Assembly: GCA_951802425.1 (NCBI GenBank)
Contig: OX637798.1
Span: forward strand, 2,666,001 to 2,730,000
Reading direction: 5' to 3'
DNA: 64,000 nt
Source: Clavaria fumosa
Lineage: Eukaryota; Basidiomycota; Agaricomycetes; Agaricales; Clavariaceae
The position numbers and the translations under genes were made by a program. Position 1 is the first letter of the stretch. Each line of letters begins with the position of its first letter. Positions 53,061 through 64,000 of this stretch are shown here, one piece after another. The notes below the pieces were generated by a model. The model was not told the DNA's origin. It worked only from the letters and a program-made list of their open reading frames with translations, and did not search any database.

Positions 53061-54310
53061 GTCTTATAGAGGGATCGGCCTAGATGCTATCCATAAGCTG
53101 GTTCATGTAGGCCCACATGCTATTCATGTGGGTGAGATGTTATGGAGGGATCGGCCTAGACACTATCCATAAGTTGGTTCATGTTGGCCCACATGCTATT
53201 CATGTGGGTGAGATATAATGGAGGGATTGGCCTAGACACTTTCCATAATTTGGGTCATGTAGGCCCACACACTATTCATGTGGGTGAGATACTATGGAGG
53301 GATTGGCCTAGACACTTTCCATAACTTGGTTCATGTAGGCCCACATGCTATTCATGTGGGTGAGATATTATGGAGAGATTGGCCTAGACACTATCCATAA
53401 GCTGGTTCATGTAGGCCCACATGCTATTCATGTGGGTGAGATATAATGGAGGGATTGGCCTAGACACTTTCCATAATTTGGGTCATGTGGGTGAGATATT
53501 ATGGAGGGATTGGCCTAGATGCTTTCCATAACTTGGCCCACACACTATTCATGTGGGTGAGTTATTATGGAGGGATCGGCCTAGATGCTTTCCATAACTT
53601 GGGTCATGTTGGCCTACATGCTATTTGCATGGGTGAGTTAATATGGAGGGATTGGCCTAGATGCTTGCTATCCATAAATTGGTTTGTGTTGGCCCACATG
53701 CTATTCATGTGGGTGAGTTATTATGGAGAGATCGGCCTAGACACTTTCCATAATTTGGTTCATGTTGGCCCACATGCTATTCATGTGGGTGAGTTATTAT
53801 AGAGGGATCAGCCTAGACACTATCCATAAGCTGGTTCATGTAGGCCTACATTCTATTCATGTGGGTGAGTTATTATGGAGGGATTGGCCTAGACACCATC
53901 CATAAGCTGGTTCATGCAGGCCCACATGCTATTCATGTGGGTGAGATATTATGGAGGGATTGGCCTAGATGCTATCCATAACTTGGGTCATGTTGGCCCA
54001 CATGCTATTCATGTGGGTGAGTTATTATGGAGGGATTGGCCTAGATGCTTTCCATAACTTGGGTCATGTTGGCCTACATGCTATTTACATGGGTGAGTTA
54101 ATATGGAGGGATCGGCCTAGACACTTTCCATAATTTGGTTCATGTTGGCCTACACGCTATTCATGTAAGTGAGATATTATGGAGGGATCGGCCTAGATGC
54201 TATCCATGAGTTGGTTTGTGTTGGCCCACATGCCATTCATGTGGGTGAGTTATTATAGAGGGATTGGCCTAAATGCTATTCACATGGGTGAGTTATTATG
54301 GAAGTAGAAG
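53061..54310 (+). repeat. 76-bp satellite, right array (inverted)
   Basis: The same monomer in the opposite orientation (gctattcatgtgggtgaga...ggagggatcggcctagatgc), about 16 units, some shortened. No insertions were recognised in this arm. The monomers here are of similar divergence to those on the left. Confidence 0.95.
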
Positions 54311-54495
54311 GGTTGGTCTAGATGCTAAACCATTCTTAGTGCTTCTATGCCATTCTGTGTGCCATTTTCCAATTCAGAATTGAACTGCTGTCACATGCTC
54401 AACTTTGTTTCTGTTGCCCCTCTACACTTTGTTTCCTCACTCCTCAGACACTTCAGCACTTCATTTCTTCACTTGTCACTCCTCACTATTACATC

Positions 54496-57400
54496 ATGAA
54501 GCAGTCAAAATGCAGAACAAAGATCCTTGTGGAAGAAGTTGAATGGGTTCCCTACACCAACTGATGTGGATTCCAGCACCATAAACCAGAAACTGTGAAA
54601 AGAGTTCAAAAACAACCTCCCTCTGCAAGTCCCTCAAAATGCAGCCGCCATGCTTCTCCAATCCCCTCCCCCACACTTCTGGACCACCCCATGCATGATG
54701 GTGTTGCAGAAGAGCACATACCTGGCCACAAAACTAAAGTAAGGTCTAACCTTTTATTGTCTGGTCAACATGATGGCATGCTTGTATAGTCACAGAATGA
54801 CTTCCTCCGAGACTGGCTCCCACATCAAAATATTTACCTGCATGAGATCCTTGGTTGTGAAGCCCTTGCATTAAATTCCAACTGTTCAAATTGTGGTGCA
54901 GCTCACCCATCTATCCGATGTATTGACTGCTTTGACAGTCTTGTTTTCTGCAAAGCCTGTACTCTGAAAACGCATCAGTCTTCCCCATTCCATAGAGTCC
55001 AACTTTGGAATGGCAAATGCTTCACGAAATCCTCCCTTTTTGAACTTGGTTTCACCCTTCATATTGGCCATCATGGACTTCCTTGCCCAAGCAATGGTGA
55101 TGGCATGGATGTTTGGGAAGATCATTTCGATGAAGATGATATGGAGCCCAGCACAGATGATCCGATACTCATTATGATAAAGGGTCAATCTATTGTCATT
55201 GTGCACAGCTCAGGAATTTTCCAACACTGCATCAATTGGTGCACATGTCATGGTGCAGCAAAAAAGCACATTCAACTTCTTCATGAAGGCTTGTTCCCTG
55301 CCACCACCACATCTCCCAAAACAGCCTTCACATTCGATGTCTTGGACCACTTCTATATGGATTCCCATGTATGCAAGACAGCAGCAATGAGCTTCTTTCA
55401 AAAACTGCGTCACTTCACCAACAATGCTTTTCCTGGGACAGTCCCTGTATGTAAAAGAGTGTTTACACATTCTTCTGAATGCTGAGACTTTAAATGATCA
55501 GGACAGATACAGGGAGCTCCTCCGTGTTTCTAGGCAGTGGTGACATCTCTTAGCATTGAAGCATTTTGGGTATGGTCATGAAGATCAGCAACCAAGCCAT
55601 GGCGACCTCGCATATTTCTGCCTGGCATGTCCCCAGCCAGGAATAAATTGTGCCAAAAAATTGGGATGGATCTGCCAATGGGTGAGTTATTGTTAATATG
55701 ATTTCTTTCACCATGGGTGCATTACACTCTACTTTTACTTTACTTCTTTATTCACAACCATTTAGCCTATGAATTTACTAAAGCCCTCACCAGTTACCTG
55801 CTTACCCGCTCTTTGGTGGTGGATGGTAACTTCCATGCTGATCACATCCACATGAAAAAGCCAGAGGATGACATTCAGCTTGCTGATGGGTTGGGGTACA
55901 TGGTTGCGAGTGTGGCATATCAGAAACACCTCAATACTGCAACAGATATGACAGAGGTAAATGCCTTAATCCTCTCTATTGTCTTGGCAAGATAATGATC
56001 ATTCTTCTCAGAAGTCAACATTTGAGTCGACTGGCATTGGAGCATGTGCCTGTTCCAGGCATGGGTGTTTTGTTCCCCATAGTGTGGTGGACTTTCAAAA
56101 GGGAGAGAAGTTCGTTTTAACTACTAATTTCATCTGATTCACTGAACCTGTTCACTCAGACAAATGAACATGGATTACAGCATTTGTCATGCACTTCAGT
56201 ATAAGACAAGTGGTCTCAACTGTGCACTGGTCATCTATGACATTGCATGCCAATATTTTCGGCATTTTTTCAGCCAGGTTGAACATGCTGAATGTTTGAA
56301 GCTTGGGTTCTGGGATGAATTCATTCCAGCAGTTGGCAAGTGGCATCTGAGTAGCCATATCCCCAGCTGCTTTGCAAGGTATAGCTTAAACTTCATCAAG
56401 GGTGCTGGGCAACAAGATGGGGAAATCTTGGAGACCTTGTGGGCAGAATTTAACAAGGTGTCCACAAGTGCAAGAACAATGAGCAAGGCTCACCGTGCAG
56501 AGGTTTATGATGATCATATGCATGATTCTAATTGGCAGAAGATTGTCAGCATCTGTATGTTCCAGACCCTTCTCAGCTCAGAAGTATTGATTGATTTTAT
56601 TCAGCAATCACACTGCAGAAGAAACTAAAGGTTGCCCAAACTGGCCTCAATGAGACTAGAGATGCCTTTGAAAGTTTGACTGAGTCTGTTACAGCAGACC
56701 AGATAGAAGAATGGACAAGGCAGGAGGAGGCAGCCATGGCAAGCCGAGGAGATGCCCTTGACATCTATGATGTTCAAATGCAAAAGGGTATTTACCTTTA
56801 ATCTAACAAGCTTTATTTCTAACACCATGCATTCTAACTTCTTGACATAGCTCCAACTCAAGCTGAAATTCTGATCATGCTAAAGGGAGGAGAGCCAAGA
56901 GGTTTTCCCTCTGCCACCATCACCTGGCTCAATGAGGGCATCAGCATTCAACAAATCCAGTATGATGAATACTCTCCACATGTCTCAATACTAAAAGGTT
57001 TCATAGAAACACCCTATGATTAGACACAAGCTGTCTATCTAAGCATGCATCATCTGAGGAGTGGAATGCCATTCAGAAACACAGAGAAAAGCTTGAAAAA
57101 CAGATTCATGCCTTTCACAACAGGCTGTCGCTTCTAGGGGAAGGTCTGCAACAAATTAATGTTACCACAGATCCCACTGATGAGGACGGCGAGCAATCTG
57201 AGAGTCACTGCAATGACAGTGATGTGGACAATGAAGAACCTGGGAAAATACTACCAGAGATGGTGGTAATCCAATTACCATCTTCCTTTGGGCCTGCCAT
57301 ATTGGAAACCATGGGTCTCTCTGAAATTATGAAACAAGAGTTAGAGCTTCGGAAGGGTCAAGCAAATGACATATTGGAGGAGCTCCGACTTTTACTTGGG

Positions 57401-58046
57401 CACAAGGCTTTATTATTCTGCACAGAGGTAAGTCAAATTTGAGCTATAAAAAGCACTCGCTCACATGGAGAAAGGTCCGACATTCTCATGAGAGTAAGAA
57501 TGCAACATGGGCATGGAAAAACATATGAAAACTTGAGGCTAAGGTCAAGGCACGGGTTAAAGCATACAGACAATGCAGGAATGCAATGGAACAGATAGGA
57601 GCAAACGAGGATGACCTAAATTTTTACAAACCACTCCTGCAAGAACACCTGAAACTGAGTGGTGACATCATGCAGCCCAATTGTTTCAGCCAGCAGACAG
57701 ATTCATTGGCATGGTTTTGGAATATCAGCCCACAAACCTCTGAGGAGGCAAATGGTTGGATGGATGAATGTATGTTGGCAGAGGCCACAGCCAAGCTTGT
57801 GCTAATTCATCAAAAATCTACACAGTTAATTGGCTGCGAAGCAAGGCTCGGTTTGACAGGTGGGAAGAAGAAATAAATTTGGTTAGATTTGAGATGGCAT
57901 GCACTGCACTTTGGTTTGAACACCAAAAGTTGATCTGGGTTAGAAGAGCAGAAGAAAGTGAGGAGAAGGGGCTAAAAGGTCATGCATGCTATGCATGGAA
58001 GCATGTGGAGATGTGGAGCCACTTCCTGCAAGAACATGAACATTGA
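54496..58046 (+). pseudogene. CxC2-domain KDZ transposase, decayed
   Basis: ATG at 54496. The Cys-rich CxC2 domain (about 54880-55020) reads NCSNCGAAHPSIRCIDCFDS, VFCKACTLKTHQSSPFHRVQ. An intron lies at 55447-55501. A KDZ-type catalytic region follows: SLVVDGNFHADHIHMKKPED, GIGACACSRHGCFVPHSVVD, LVIYDIACQY, IPAVGKWHLSSHIPSCFARY, GEILETLWAEFNKVSTSART and AEVYDDHMHDSNW (to about 56550). A long coiled-coil C-terminus ends FEHQKLIWVRRAEE...EMWSHFLQEHEH at 58046. TGAs at the positions of expected arginines (after PYTN, and RQW-TGA near 55550) and several frame breaks make it inactive. KDZ elements are large cut-and-paste transposons of basidiomycetes; no terminal repeats were located. Confidence 0.88.
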
Positions 58047-58167
58047 ATAGCTCATCTGATTACAATAGCTCATCTGATCACAGACCCTGGCAGATCCATA
58101 GAGTCCAAAACATTTGTTTGCTAAGCATTGACATACAACAAGAAATATCATACAACATACAAGCAGC

Positions 58168-58530
58168 CTAGAACATGTGATAGAATTCGCACGGCGCCTT
58201 CCAGATTGTCTGGTAGCTGATGGGCGACCCATATATAAGGCGCTTCCCCCAGCCTGAATCCTTTCCTCTCATTCCAGACATATCCAGATCCACCCTCACC
58301 GACTGCTTCCGCCCTTTCCATCCACACAAACAAGCAACGTTGTACGCACCAGGCTTCCCAGTATCGACATTGATGGTCAATGTGCGAACTGCGTGACAGA
58401 TCGGACATTGGAGGGGGACCATCTCACCAAGGGGGTGGATTTCCTTGTGCCACCACATGAATTTGAGGCCAAGAAACAGGAGAAGTAAAATGACACTTGT
58501 ATGGGCACCAAGGCCCTCTTCTTCTTTCAA
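58168..58530 (-). CDS. Small membrane-anchored zinc-ribbon-like protein
   Basis: 120 residues, intact. A hydrophobic segment at residues 12-27 (SVILLLLFLGLKFMWW) is followed by two Cys pairs, CPIC (42-45) and CLC (67-69), that could bind one metal ion. The C-terminus holds KDSGWGKRLIYGSPISYQT. It lies tail to tail with the KDZ gene. A tatata box is not obvious. The family is not identified with certainty; similar short Cys proteins occur in agaricomycete genomes. Orientation and the open frame are the main support. Confidence 0.5.
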   Translation of the reverse strand: MKEEEGLGAHTSVILLLLFLGLKFMWWHKEIHPLGEMVPLQCPICHAVRTLTINVDTGKPGAYNVACLCGWKGRKQSVRVDLDMSGMRGKDSGWGKRLIYGSPISYQTIWKAPCEFYHMF

Positions 58531-60299
58531 TAAGTCAGTGAGGATATGAATGACAGAAAAACACTTGACAAAATTCTTGATTACAAGTTTGATGAGGAGG
58601 GTTGTGGCCAGGTGGGGATAGAAATTGGCCTGGCCAAATCCTAGTATGAAGCTGAAATGCTTCCTGCTAATTATGAGTGACCAGGATAGTATTCAAAATA
58701 GACCACTCATGACTTCACAAATTTTTGCATTGCAAAAACGGAGGCATCTGCCTCCCAGATGGCTCCACAAACCTCCATGACTAACATGGAGTGGGATTCC
58801 TTGGCAAGCAACAAAAGGTCAGACCCAATAATCTCTTCCAGAAACTGAAGAAAAGCTTATTTAGAGCAGTGATAAGAAAAATTATTCAAACATACAACTC
58901 CAATTTCAAGAGCTTGGCCAGTAGTGCAGTGGGGATCACCCAAGTCAGGATTGTTGTGTGTGTACAAAAATACAAGAAGTCATTTGACTTGTTTCCTGAA
59001 TAAAAGAAACTTAAAGAATGTTCTGCAAAATTAAAATAGAACTTATTGGCGAAGAGTTTTTACAAAATTCGCCAACGTCAATTGATGCCTCTCCAATGAC
59101 TTGGTATTGGAGGGCATCACATCCAAACACACCTCCAACTGAAAATATTCCCTCCCCTCTGAGTCAGGCACATACCACCCAGCCAGGGTGTTTGCAACCA
59201 ACTTGAACGGATCACCTCTTTTGGTGATGGATCCAAGGCGAATATTCACCAGGTTGATCGAAGCTGTGTTTTGTCATGCATAATAGCTTCGGAGTGTTGT
59301 AGGCCTGACTAAGCCAAATACCTGGGGTATGGGCTTATCATCAGTGTAGAGGGGCTAGGGACAAATTAATATTTGAAAAAAAAGGTATAAAATAAAATAT
59401 ACAAGGTACAGTTCACATTGGGCAGGCAATCTAATGTGACAGTTCATGCATTTGAATTTAGTGAATGGCTGGGAGACAAGGCTTTGTCCTCCTGGGATAG
59501 CCAAACATTTGTCACAGATCGTTCGTGCACAGAAGTCACAGTCGAGGGTGAGCCTGCCGTTTCCACAACCAGAACACCACTAAGGGGATCAGGTCAGATC
59601 AGGACACAATTCCAGAGAAGTTTTACTCACCTCATCATTTCCCTCCTGTTCTGTTTCGTCAACTGTAGGCTGATCTCCTTATCAGCACAATCAATGGGGA
59701 CAAATTTGTGGTACTTACAGGAATATGAGGCAAGACAGGTGCTTCTGGTGTTGCTGACACTGGGTTTGCTGACTTAGACCAAGCCTTGGCCAGGGTAACT
59801 CTCATAGCACGGGCACCACTTGATCTCTTCACAGATTGGTGGGTTCTCACCATGGTTGAGAAAGCAGGCAAGGCAGGGTCATCATGTGAGCAGACACAGC
59901 AAATGAGGGGTGTGTCACATGACTCAAACATGGTGCCACAGTGCAGCACTTCTGTATGTTTATGATATAAGTGGACTTGTCCAAGTCCATTTTTATTGTT
60001 TTTTTCTTCTTCTTTTTTTCATGTAAATAAAGTAACTACGAAGCTCAGTGGCATGGCACCCCCAATGTGGGCCCTCACTGGGAGCACCCCACCACATGAA
60101 CCTTTACAAATGTTATCTACAACTACATAATGGAAAGTCTGGGGGTCAGGTGTTGAGGTCCAGGGCAGATGAGTGGTGAAGTCCAGAAATTAGGTGCGAC
60201 TGAGGAGGAATCAGCATGTGAAAAAAAAAATACAAGTACACATACCCTGAGGCATTGCTACCCCTGGGTAGTTGGAACCAAGCTAGCAGGGAGGAAAAC
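58531..60299. other. Degenerate region with weak coding remnants
   Basis: No intact gene. On the minus strand 59249-59043 reads IRLGSITKRGDPFKLVANTL and REYFQLEVCLDV, which resembles part of an agaricomycete hypothetical protein; frames around it are short. 59659-59949 (minus) has a Cys-containing frame without recognisable domain. The rest is AT-rich. Confidence 0.35.
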
Positions 60300-60665
60300 A
60301 CAAGAATGCACTGTAGTGTTAAACAAAAGAAGGCCACTGAGGCCAAAACATGTCAACACACTGTAGTGTTGAATGAAAGAAGGCTGCCAAGGGCCAAAAC
60401 GTGTCAATGCACTGTAGCATTGAACGAAAGAAGGCCACTGAGGGCCAAAACATGTCAACGCACCATAGCATCGAACAAAAGAAGGCTGCCGAGGGCCAAA
60501 ACATGTCAATGCACCGTAGCATTGAACGAAAGAAGGCCACTGAGGGCCAAAATGTGTCAACACACCATAGCGTTGAATGAAAGAAGGCCACTGAGGGCCA
60601 AACATGCCAATGCACTGTAGCGTTGAGTGAAAGAAGGCCACTGAGGCCAAACACCCTGATGCACT
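60300..60665. repeat. 51-bp minisatellite
   Basis: Units of 51 bp (gaacgaaagaaggccactga gggccaaaac...) with starts near 60371, 60422, 60473, 60524 and 60575; about seven in total with small deletions. Because 51 is a multiple of three, several frames on both strands stay open, giving repeated RRPLRAKTCQ- and ASVAFFHSTLQ-type peptides; there is no reason to call these genes. Confidence 0.92.
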
Positions 60666-60932
60666 GCAGCATCAGGGTGTTGAAAACATACCAGTCCATA
60701 TGAGAAGGCCGCCGAAGGCCACACACCTGATGCACTGCAGAGTCAAGGCATTGCATTGCTAGGGGGGCAGAAGGAGGCAAAGGGCTGTATGCATCCAGCC
60801 CTTTGCCTCCCTCGGCCCCCTTTCGCAGGGAGAGGGAGCACAAAGATGATGAGGGTGAACATCGTGGTAGAGGGGAAAGGATGGTGATGTGAAAAAAAAA
60901 GGACAGCTTGGCGTTTTGAACTTCAACATAGA

Positions 60933-61058
60933 TTCCCACACTCACAATCACGTGACCATACACATGAGGTCTCCTGCCGAGTTTGGAGATTTAGCTTCCC
61001 ACACTCACGATCACGTGACTGGACACGTGAGGTCTCCTGCCTAGTTTGGAGATTTAGC
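60933..61058. repeat. 63-bp tandem duplication
   Basis: ttcccacactcac...gagatttagctt is present twice (starts 60933 and 60996) with a few differences (gaccatacac versus gactggacac). Non-coding. Confidence 0.85.
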
Positions 61059-61131
61059 TTACATAATCTCATCCCTTCACACCAAGCTCACACAGAAATG
61101 TATGCATATTGAGGATGAATTACATACTGTA

Positions 61132-61758
61132 TACAGTCATCTATCACTACTTGAGACAGTAACATCACATGAGACAAATTGAATTTTTGTAACACCTGAG
61201 AATTGGTTCACTTCAGACTTTCTCTCAGAGTCATTGGGAATGTGCTACCTATAACTTGTGTTTGTGTTGGGTTGTTTCATGCCACAAATGAGCATTGAGA
61301 CATCAATCAGCTCAGAGGGCTTGCTGGATGGAATATTTATGTGATGTCACATCACAACTTTCCTATTTGGGCTGTCTCATATCTCATGCATCAATTTTCT
61401 GGTACACATTTCTTGACCCAAATGCACCATTGAGGAGGAGGAAGATGACAATGATGAGGAAGAGACATACAACAGCAAGGGAGATGCAATTGACTACAAT
61501 TAGACTAACAGAGTGGCAACAGCCAGCAGTGTGATTGTGTCACATCTCATGTGGTGATACTTATGATGATAAGAACTTTTTACACTGATCCTGCTTGTTA
61601 CAGCTCATCTTTGCCCTGATAAGTGTAAATTTTTGATAGAATCCTAGACTACATATGAGATAATTCATTGCCCAATTCATAATTTGTCCAGAAGGCCCCC
61701 AAACTCTACCATGAGGCCAGACTTATTTGGTTGTCTCAAGTAGTGATAGATAACTGTA
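61132..61758. mobile_element. Tc1/mariner-like non-autonomous element
   Basis: Terminal inverted repeats of 25 bp with one mismatch, starting CAGT (61134-61158 and 61732-61756), are flanked by TA on each side (61132-61133 and 61757-61758). Length about 623 bp. No transposase frame is visible; short frames inside carry no DDE motif. CAGT ends plus a TA duplication are the mark of the Tc1/mariner group. Confidence 0.8.
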
Positions 61759-62099
61759 TGATTAAATCACTCTGATGCACATAATGAAGCTTGCACATGG
61801 AAAGTCAATGAATAGATTTACAGTGCAAAACTTGCAGTATCCAGTTTGTCACATGATCATCAACAAGCAAATGACACAACACGACATGATGCACATTTGC
61901 AGTAAATTATTACAAGTAACTGAGGAAGGGATGACCACCTTCCTTGAGTTGGTAGTTCAAACAACATCCACCAGATGCTAAATAAGTCTGGAATGGCTTC
62001 TATCACTTGGGCCAAGTTCAACATTATGCTGATATCACTTGGGCCAAATTGAGGATTCAACACTCATGTGACAGTTGGTTGGAGATGCATCCTTAGTGA

Positions 62100-63900
62100 C
62101 TTTTCCAACACATTGTTTGCCTCTTGTATTTCCTATCTACTCATTGGCTTCATGAAATTCTCGGCTGCACAATGTAAGATCCTGGATGAGCATAGCCAGA
62201 TGCCTGGGGCAATGATGCAAAGCTCCAGATTGTCAGTGATGCTGCGTGTGCCATCATTGATGCACATGAAGCATCCAAGACTACAAAGGCATTGCCAAAA
62301 GACCTACACCAGGTTAGTTCTACTCTCTTGATGCAAATGTCTGTCCTAATTTAGTGTCTGTCAGGCAGTGGCTAACTGGTTCCGGAACTTTGCAAAAGCT
62401 CAGAGGAAGGCAAGGGAGGCTGATGCCAATGCCGAGGATGATGGCTCAAAGGATGAGAAACCCCAACCACCTGGGAAGCACTGCTACTGCAAAACATACA
62501 AAGCCCGAGATGTGGTGATGGTTTTGCACCAAGCCAAGATCAAGGCCATCCTTGATGTGCGCAATGCTGGACGTAGTGGAGGCAAGCAGTACATGGGCAT
62601 GTACCCAGCTGCCCTCAGTGAGGCCATAAAGTCCCTCACAGATGAGGAGCTCAAGGCCGCTGAGGATACCACCTCCCAATGGAACAAGGATGGTGCCCCA
62701 GCTGAATTACAACAAAAGTATGTCCCAGCATATCTTATTTGACTTACATATTGCTAATAATAATGCAGGAACTGCTGAAAACTTGTGGCAACAGTTCAAC
62801 AATTCCAGGAGGAGATCCGCAAGACAATGGGCACACAACTTTTTGTGATGGCAGGTTACCCAGGGGAAGGGAAGATCGTAAAAACTAAGTGAGGAGCTAG
62901 CACAGTATTCACTCATTTTACTGACCATGTACCTTAGATTTGATTGCCAGCCTCATTGTGGTCAGCTCCCCTTCACCAGGATACACCAAGACTGGGGGGA
63001 AAATACATGGGAAAAGTGGGGGGTGTATCTACTCCACCAATTCCATGCATAAGAAAGTACTTGTGCTCATGGATTTAACTAACTTGTTTGGGGGCAGCCG
63101 AAGCCATTATTGGGGATGATGCAGATGATGATGAGTCAGAATCAGACACAGGGGTTAATCTAGATGTGGATGACAATGACTTCGCAATTATGCCCCCATC
63201 ACCTGGACATCTGCAAGCAAATGATCAGAAAATATGTGACAACAAATTACAGTCGTGTGGCCTACATCTTTAATGCTATATGTGCCCAGTTAAGATGCTT
63301 TCAGGGACCTTCTGCTCCAGCAAGCGGGTGTGCGTGCCATGGGCCAGCATTTCAGAGAAACCAGACAAGTTTTTTGCACCAGGCCATCTCCCAGCTGGGG
63401 TGATTTTATGTGACCCTTCCCATCTTCGTGCAGAGGAGGTCTCTCTGCTGTGGGATTTGTGGATAAAGCGGCAAAGGGAAGGGTCTGTTGGCTTAGTTTT
63501 TACTGGATGTGAGGTGAAGGACTGTCGTGAAAAGGCCAGGAAGCAGGACATAAAGGGGAAAAGGAGGTATGTTGAAGTTGGGAGTAGTGGAAGCGATGAT
63601 GAAGAGGTGGAGCTTGCACTTGAGAGGATTGGGACAGAGGAGTGCCAAGATGTGGGGGAGGAGTCTCAGACAGGGGAGGGCCAGGATGCAGTCACCTGCC
63701 CACCTCAAATTCACCCAGCCAGTCCTGCAGCTGTGGCTGTTGGCAAGCTAAGTTGGCTTGCCTATCTTCGCCAACTATCACCAGACCCACGCTTTCAAGT
63801 CATGGTGGCATTTCTTGAACATTTGGCATGTTTTCCATTCATCTAACTTGATCTATGTGCTGACTATGTCTATTAGGGATGAAATTCACTTTCAAACATC
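62100..63900 (+). CDS. Transposon-associated agaricomycete hypothetical protein, multi-exon
   Basis: Exon pieces: about 62155-62309 (CKILDEHSQM, DAHEASKTTKALPKDLHQ), a gt..cag intron to 62365, then AVANWFRNFAKAQRKAREAD, KHCYCKTYKARDVVMVLHQA and SLTDEELKAAEDTTSQWNKD to about 62717. After an intron ending at about 62768 comes FQEEIRKTMGTQLFVMAGYP. The downstream exon 63320-63846 reads VPWASISEKPDKFFAPGHLP, EEVSLLWDLWIKRQREGS and an acidic tail, then KLSWLAYLRQLSPDPRFQVM. The order is like a family of agaricomycete proteins common in repeats. A TGA near 62776 (expected CGA) suggests decay, but the right half is open. Function unknown. Confidence 0.5.
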
Positions 63901-64000
63901 AACATCGACCACTCAGGCATTGCCTCAGTGGTCATCCTGGAAGTTGAAGAAGGCTATCTTCCGCATGCCTTCCACACAGTCATTGGCTTTGAGCATGCTA
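63847..64000 (+). other. Window edge, possible next exon
   Basis: After a stop at 63844-63846 an acceptor-like ctattag near 63877 could lead into a further exon of the preceding gene; too short to judge. Confidence 0.25.

Noticed and set aside
52207..54310. Regularly spaced short repeats as a CRISPR array
   Set aside because: The whole 76-bp unit repeats, with no unique spacers, the arms are inverted and the host is eukaryotic.
60319..60963. 214-codon minus-strand open frame
   Set aside because: It runs through the 51-bp minisatellite and owes its length to the unit being a multiple of three.

Overview
The window looks like a transposon-dense stretch of an agaricomycete (basidiomycete) fungal genome. 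The reasons are short introns of about 50 nt with GT(A/G)NGT donors and YAG acceptors, a CxC2/KDZ transposase, a fungal-type integrase-core gene, chromodomain Ty3 retrotransposons, and coding fragments that resemble agaricomycete hypothetical proteins. I see no prokaryotic signal: no operons, Shine-Dalgarno sites or CRISPR. Only a few genes read intact: a four-exon integrase-core gene (688-2543), a two-exon unknown gene (34680-36055, minus), the open 3' part of an unknown gene (46199-48014), a small Cys-rich membrane protein (58168-58530, minus) and perhaps a multi-exon gene at the right edge (about 62100-63850).

Left part (1-32.7 kb): after the integrase gene come decayed minus-strand remnants of a Ty3, a LINE-type and a copia element (3.1-6.5 kb), then a nest of LTR retrotransposons. 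Family C (about 0.71 kb LTR, minus strand) is present as three pieces. Family A (8251-15352) is a young chromovirus: its two 290-bp LTRs differ at one base, it has a 5-bp target duplication, and it sits inside codon 11 of another coding sequence. A 1.5 kb solo LTR of family D has split A's gag-pol frame, again with a perfect 5-bp target duplication; without that insert the frame runs uninterrupted. Family B (17906-24935, minus) carries two extra ORFs around gag-pol and is riddled with in-frame TGA codons at former CGA arginines. Its two flanks belong to two different older LTRs. A C copy at 26.1-32.7 kb is interrupted by a 1,984-bp solo LTR (F) with its own target duplication.

Middle part (33-51 kb): two large foldback (inverted-repeat) elements, two copies of a composite minisatellite block, and a patchwork of host-gene fragments. 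The clearest are a PH-domain-type protein tail fused directly to an internal piece of the splicing factor Prp6; further unknown gene pieces and a Ser/Pro/Arg-rich fragment follow. Most are frameshifted.

Right part (51-64 kb): a 76-bp satellite arranged as two opposed arrays of about 1.3 kb, with a hAT-like MITE and a tRNA-like SINE inserted in one arm. It is followed by a decayed CxC2/KDZ transposase, a 51-bp minisatellite, a mariner-like MITE and a transposon-associated hypothetical gene. The recurring mutational theme is CpG to TpG/CpA change, seen in retrotransposon stop codons and at the variable positions of the satellite, consistent with cytosine methylation of repeats.
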